NCBI GenBank assembly: GCA_937864895.1
Contig: CALMDF010000241.1
Coordinates: 1 to 5,908, forward strand
From: an uncultured Holophagales bacterium
Lineage (GTDB): Bacteria; Acidobacteriota; Thermoanaerobaculia; UBA5066
Reading direction: 5' to 3'
Length of the DNA: 5,908 nt
Below, piece by piece: positions 4,541 through 5,908 of this stretch. How positions within the stretch are numbered: the stretch's first letter is position 1; each line of letters starts with the position of its first letter. The notes beneath the pieces are model-generated. The model searched no databases. It was not told the DNA's origin and was given only the letters and a program-made list of their open reading frames with translations. A program made the translations under genes and the position numbers.

Positions 4541-5908
4541 ATGCAGACCAGGACCAAGGTGCTCTCCCTCACCGCCCTCGTGCTGGCGGCGGTCGTCTTC
4601 GGGATGATCCTCGCGGGAAGCCTCGACTTCACGCGCGTCGCCTCTGCCGATCTCTCCGCCGCTCCCGCCGCTCCGGCGGCGGCCGCCGCGGCAGGGCGCC
4701 TGGCGCCGGCGGGGCTCCCGTCGTTCGCCGACATCGCCGAACGGGCGATGCCCGCCGTGGTGTCCATCCGCTCGACGGACATCATCAAGCCCGACGAGAG
4801 GCGGGGTGGGATGGAGCGCTTCTTCGGCGAAGGGACGCCCTTTCACCCGTTCTTCGGACCCGACCGGCGGCGGGGGGACGACGAGGACGAAGAGCAGCAG
4901 CAGCAGTCGGGCGGGACGGGCTTCCTGATCGAGGCCGACGGGTTCGTCCTGACGAACAACCACGTCATCGACGGGGCCGAGAAGGTCGAGGTGACGGTCG
5001 GGGAGACCGACGTCTACAAGGCGAAGGTCGTCGGGCGCGACCCGGCCACGGACCTCGCGCTCCTGAAGATCGAGGGGACGAAGCCGTTCCCGACGCTCAC
5101 CCTCGGAGACTCCGACCGGATCCGGGTCGGGGAGTGGGTCATGGCCATCGGCGACCCGCTCCAGTTCGAGAAGACGGTCACGGTGGGCGTCGTCTCGGGC
5201 AAGGGGCGCGTCCCGGGCCTCTCGAACGTGACCCGGAACTTCGAGAACCTCATCCAGACCGACGCCGCGATCAACTTCGGGAACTCCGGCGGGCCGCTCG
5301 TGAACGTCGCGGGCGAGGTCATCGGGATCAACACCGCGATCTCCAGCCGCGCCCAGAACATCGGCTTCGCCGTCCCGATCAACGTCGCGAGCCGCCTCAT
5401 CCCGCAGCTCAAGGAAGGGAAGGTCGTCCGCGGGTTCCTCGGGATCTCCATCGGGCCGGTCAGCCCCGAGGTGCAGGAGTCGCTCGGCCTCCCGAGCCGC
5501 GACGGAGCGCTCGTCCAGTCCGTCGAGAAGGGGATGCCCGCGGACAAGGCGGGGATCCGGCACGAGGACGTCATCGTCAAGGTCGACCAGACGCCGGTGA
5601 AGAACAACCGCGACCTGATCGACTACGTCTCCGGCAGGCGTCCGGGGACCAAGGTGACGCTGACGTTCATCCGCGACGGCAAGGAGAAGACGGCCGTCGC
5701 CACGCTCGAGACCCGCCGCGAGGAGGGTGAGACTCCCGAGGTGGAGCCCGCCGTCGACGAGAGCCGCGAGAAGATCGGGATCTCCATCAGCGACCTCACG
5801 GCCTCCCTCCGGAGCGGCTACAAGATCGACGAGGCGATCGAAGGCGTCGTTCTCACCCACGTCAAGAACGTCTCCGCCGCCGCCGACGCCGGCCTCCGGG
5901 AGGGCGAC
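4541..5908 (+). CDS. htrA: Do-like (DegP/HtrA) serine protease, N-terminal 456 residues (partial)
   Basis: This family degrades or refolds damaged envelope proteins in the periplasm. Numbered from ATG 4526, there is a basic start, a hydrophobic helix (12-31) and an AxA signal-peptidase-like site after residue 41 (VASA). The trypsin-like domain carries the full triad: His146 in TNNHV, Asp176 in ATDLALL and Ser254 in GNSGGP. Before it lies a DegP-type LA loop with ERFFGEGTPF, an acidic stretch and four Gln. PDZ1 spans about 302-395 (GFLGIS..., GMPADKAGI, DVIVKVD). A second PDZ begins near 416 (KIGISISDL) and is cut by the window edge at VSAAADAGLREGD. Two PDZ domains indicate a DegP/DegQ/MucD type rather than DegS. 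ATG 4541 is preferred because AAGGA lies 4 bases upstream; ATG 4526, five codons earlier, has no ribosome site. The gene follows the tonB-like gene by about 100 bases. Whether the helix is cleaved or stays as an anchor is not decidable here. Confidence 0.95.
   Translation, partial: MQTRTKVLSLTALVLAAVVFGMILAGSLDFTRVASADLSAAPAAPAAAAAAGRLAPAGLPSFADIAERAMPAVVSIRSTDIIKPDERRGGMERFFGEGTPFHPFFGPDRRRGDDEDEEQQQQSGGTGFLIEADGFVLTNNHVIDGAEKVEVTVGETDVYKAKVVGRDPATDLALLKIEGTKPFPTLTLGDSDRIRVGEWVMAIGDPLQFEKTVTVGVVSGKGRVPGLSNVTRNFENLIQTDAAINFGNSGGPLVNVAGEVIGINTAISSRAQNIGFAVPINVASRLIPQLKEGKVVRGFLGISIGPVSPEVQESLGLPSRDGALVQSVEKGMPADKAGIRHEDVIVKVDQTPVKNNRDLIDYVSGRRPGTKVTLTFIRDGKEKTAVATLETRREEGETPEVEPAVDESREKIGISISDLTASLRSGYKIDEAIEGVVLTHVKNVSAAADAGLREGD

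Noticed and set aside
4507..5730. 407-codon plus-strand frame overlapping htrA
   Set aside because: It is in a different frame from the protease and is Arg/Gly-rich; the HtrA frame is open over the same span with all family motifs.
4514..5860. 448-codon open frame on the minus strand opposite htrA
   Set aside because: The opposite strand encodes an intact catalytic triad and PDZ domains. The antisense product is low-complexity Asp/Arg/Leu sequence, a codon-bias shadow.

Overview
The window is GC-rich bacterial chromosome (roughly 70 % by eye) with almost no non-coding space. It holds two divergent gene blocks that meet near position 3100. The left block, on the minus strand, is the conserved rimP-nusA-infB translation/transcription cluster. 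RimP matures the 30S subunit, NusA is the transcription elongation, pausing and antitermination factor, and only the first 229 codons of infB (initiation factor IF2) are inside the window. The right block, on the plus strand, is a TonB-family energy-transducer-like protein with one membrane segment, followed by the first 456 codons of an HtrA/DegP-type (Do-like) periplasmic serine protease that runs off the right edge.

Organism: the GC content, the form of the TonB C-terminal domain (a YDWGAYAAEML...RNW opening), and a NusA with a large N-domain insertion and acidic tail suggest a diderm outside the well-studied Proteobacteria. Acidobacteriota (Thermoanaerobaculia-like) is my best guess. This is inference from memory of protein style, not a database result. 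The TonB-like protein and the HtrA do establish a Gram-negative envelope.

Layout: 1-687 infB (partial, -); 693-2510 nusA (-); 2539 to about 3021-3090 rimP (-); 3018-3114 a dense control region for the minus operon; 3131-4438 tonB-like (+); 4439-4540 a short gap with no convincing terminator; 4541-5908 htrA (partial, +). The minus-strand genes are tightly packed: 5 bases between nusA and infB, and 28 between rimP and nusA. They are almost certainly one operon.

No new defence, mobile or CRISPR-like system is present; these are mostly housekeeping and envelope genes. The part most worth a second look is the compact rimP leader. It combines a possible extended -10 promoter, a perfect 12-bp dyad, a terminator-shaped hairpin with a U run, and a 22-codon upstream reading frame whose stop overlaps a possible rimP GTG start. 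Second are the NusA oddities: an N-domain insertion of about 55-60 residues, a 65-residue tail with 31 acidic residues, and a Lys/Ala stretch shared with IF2.
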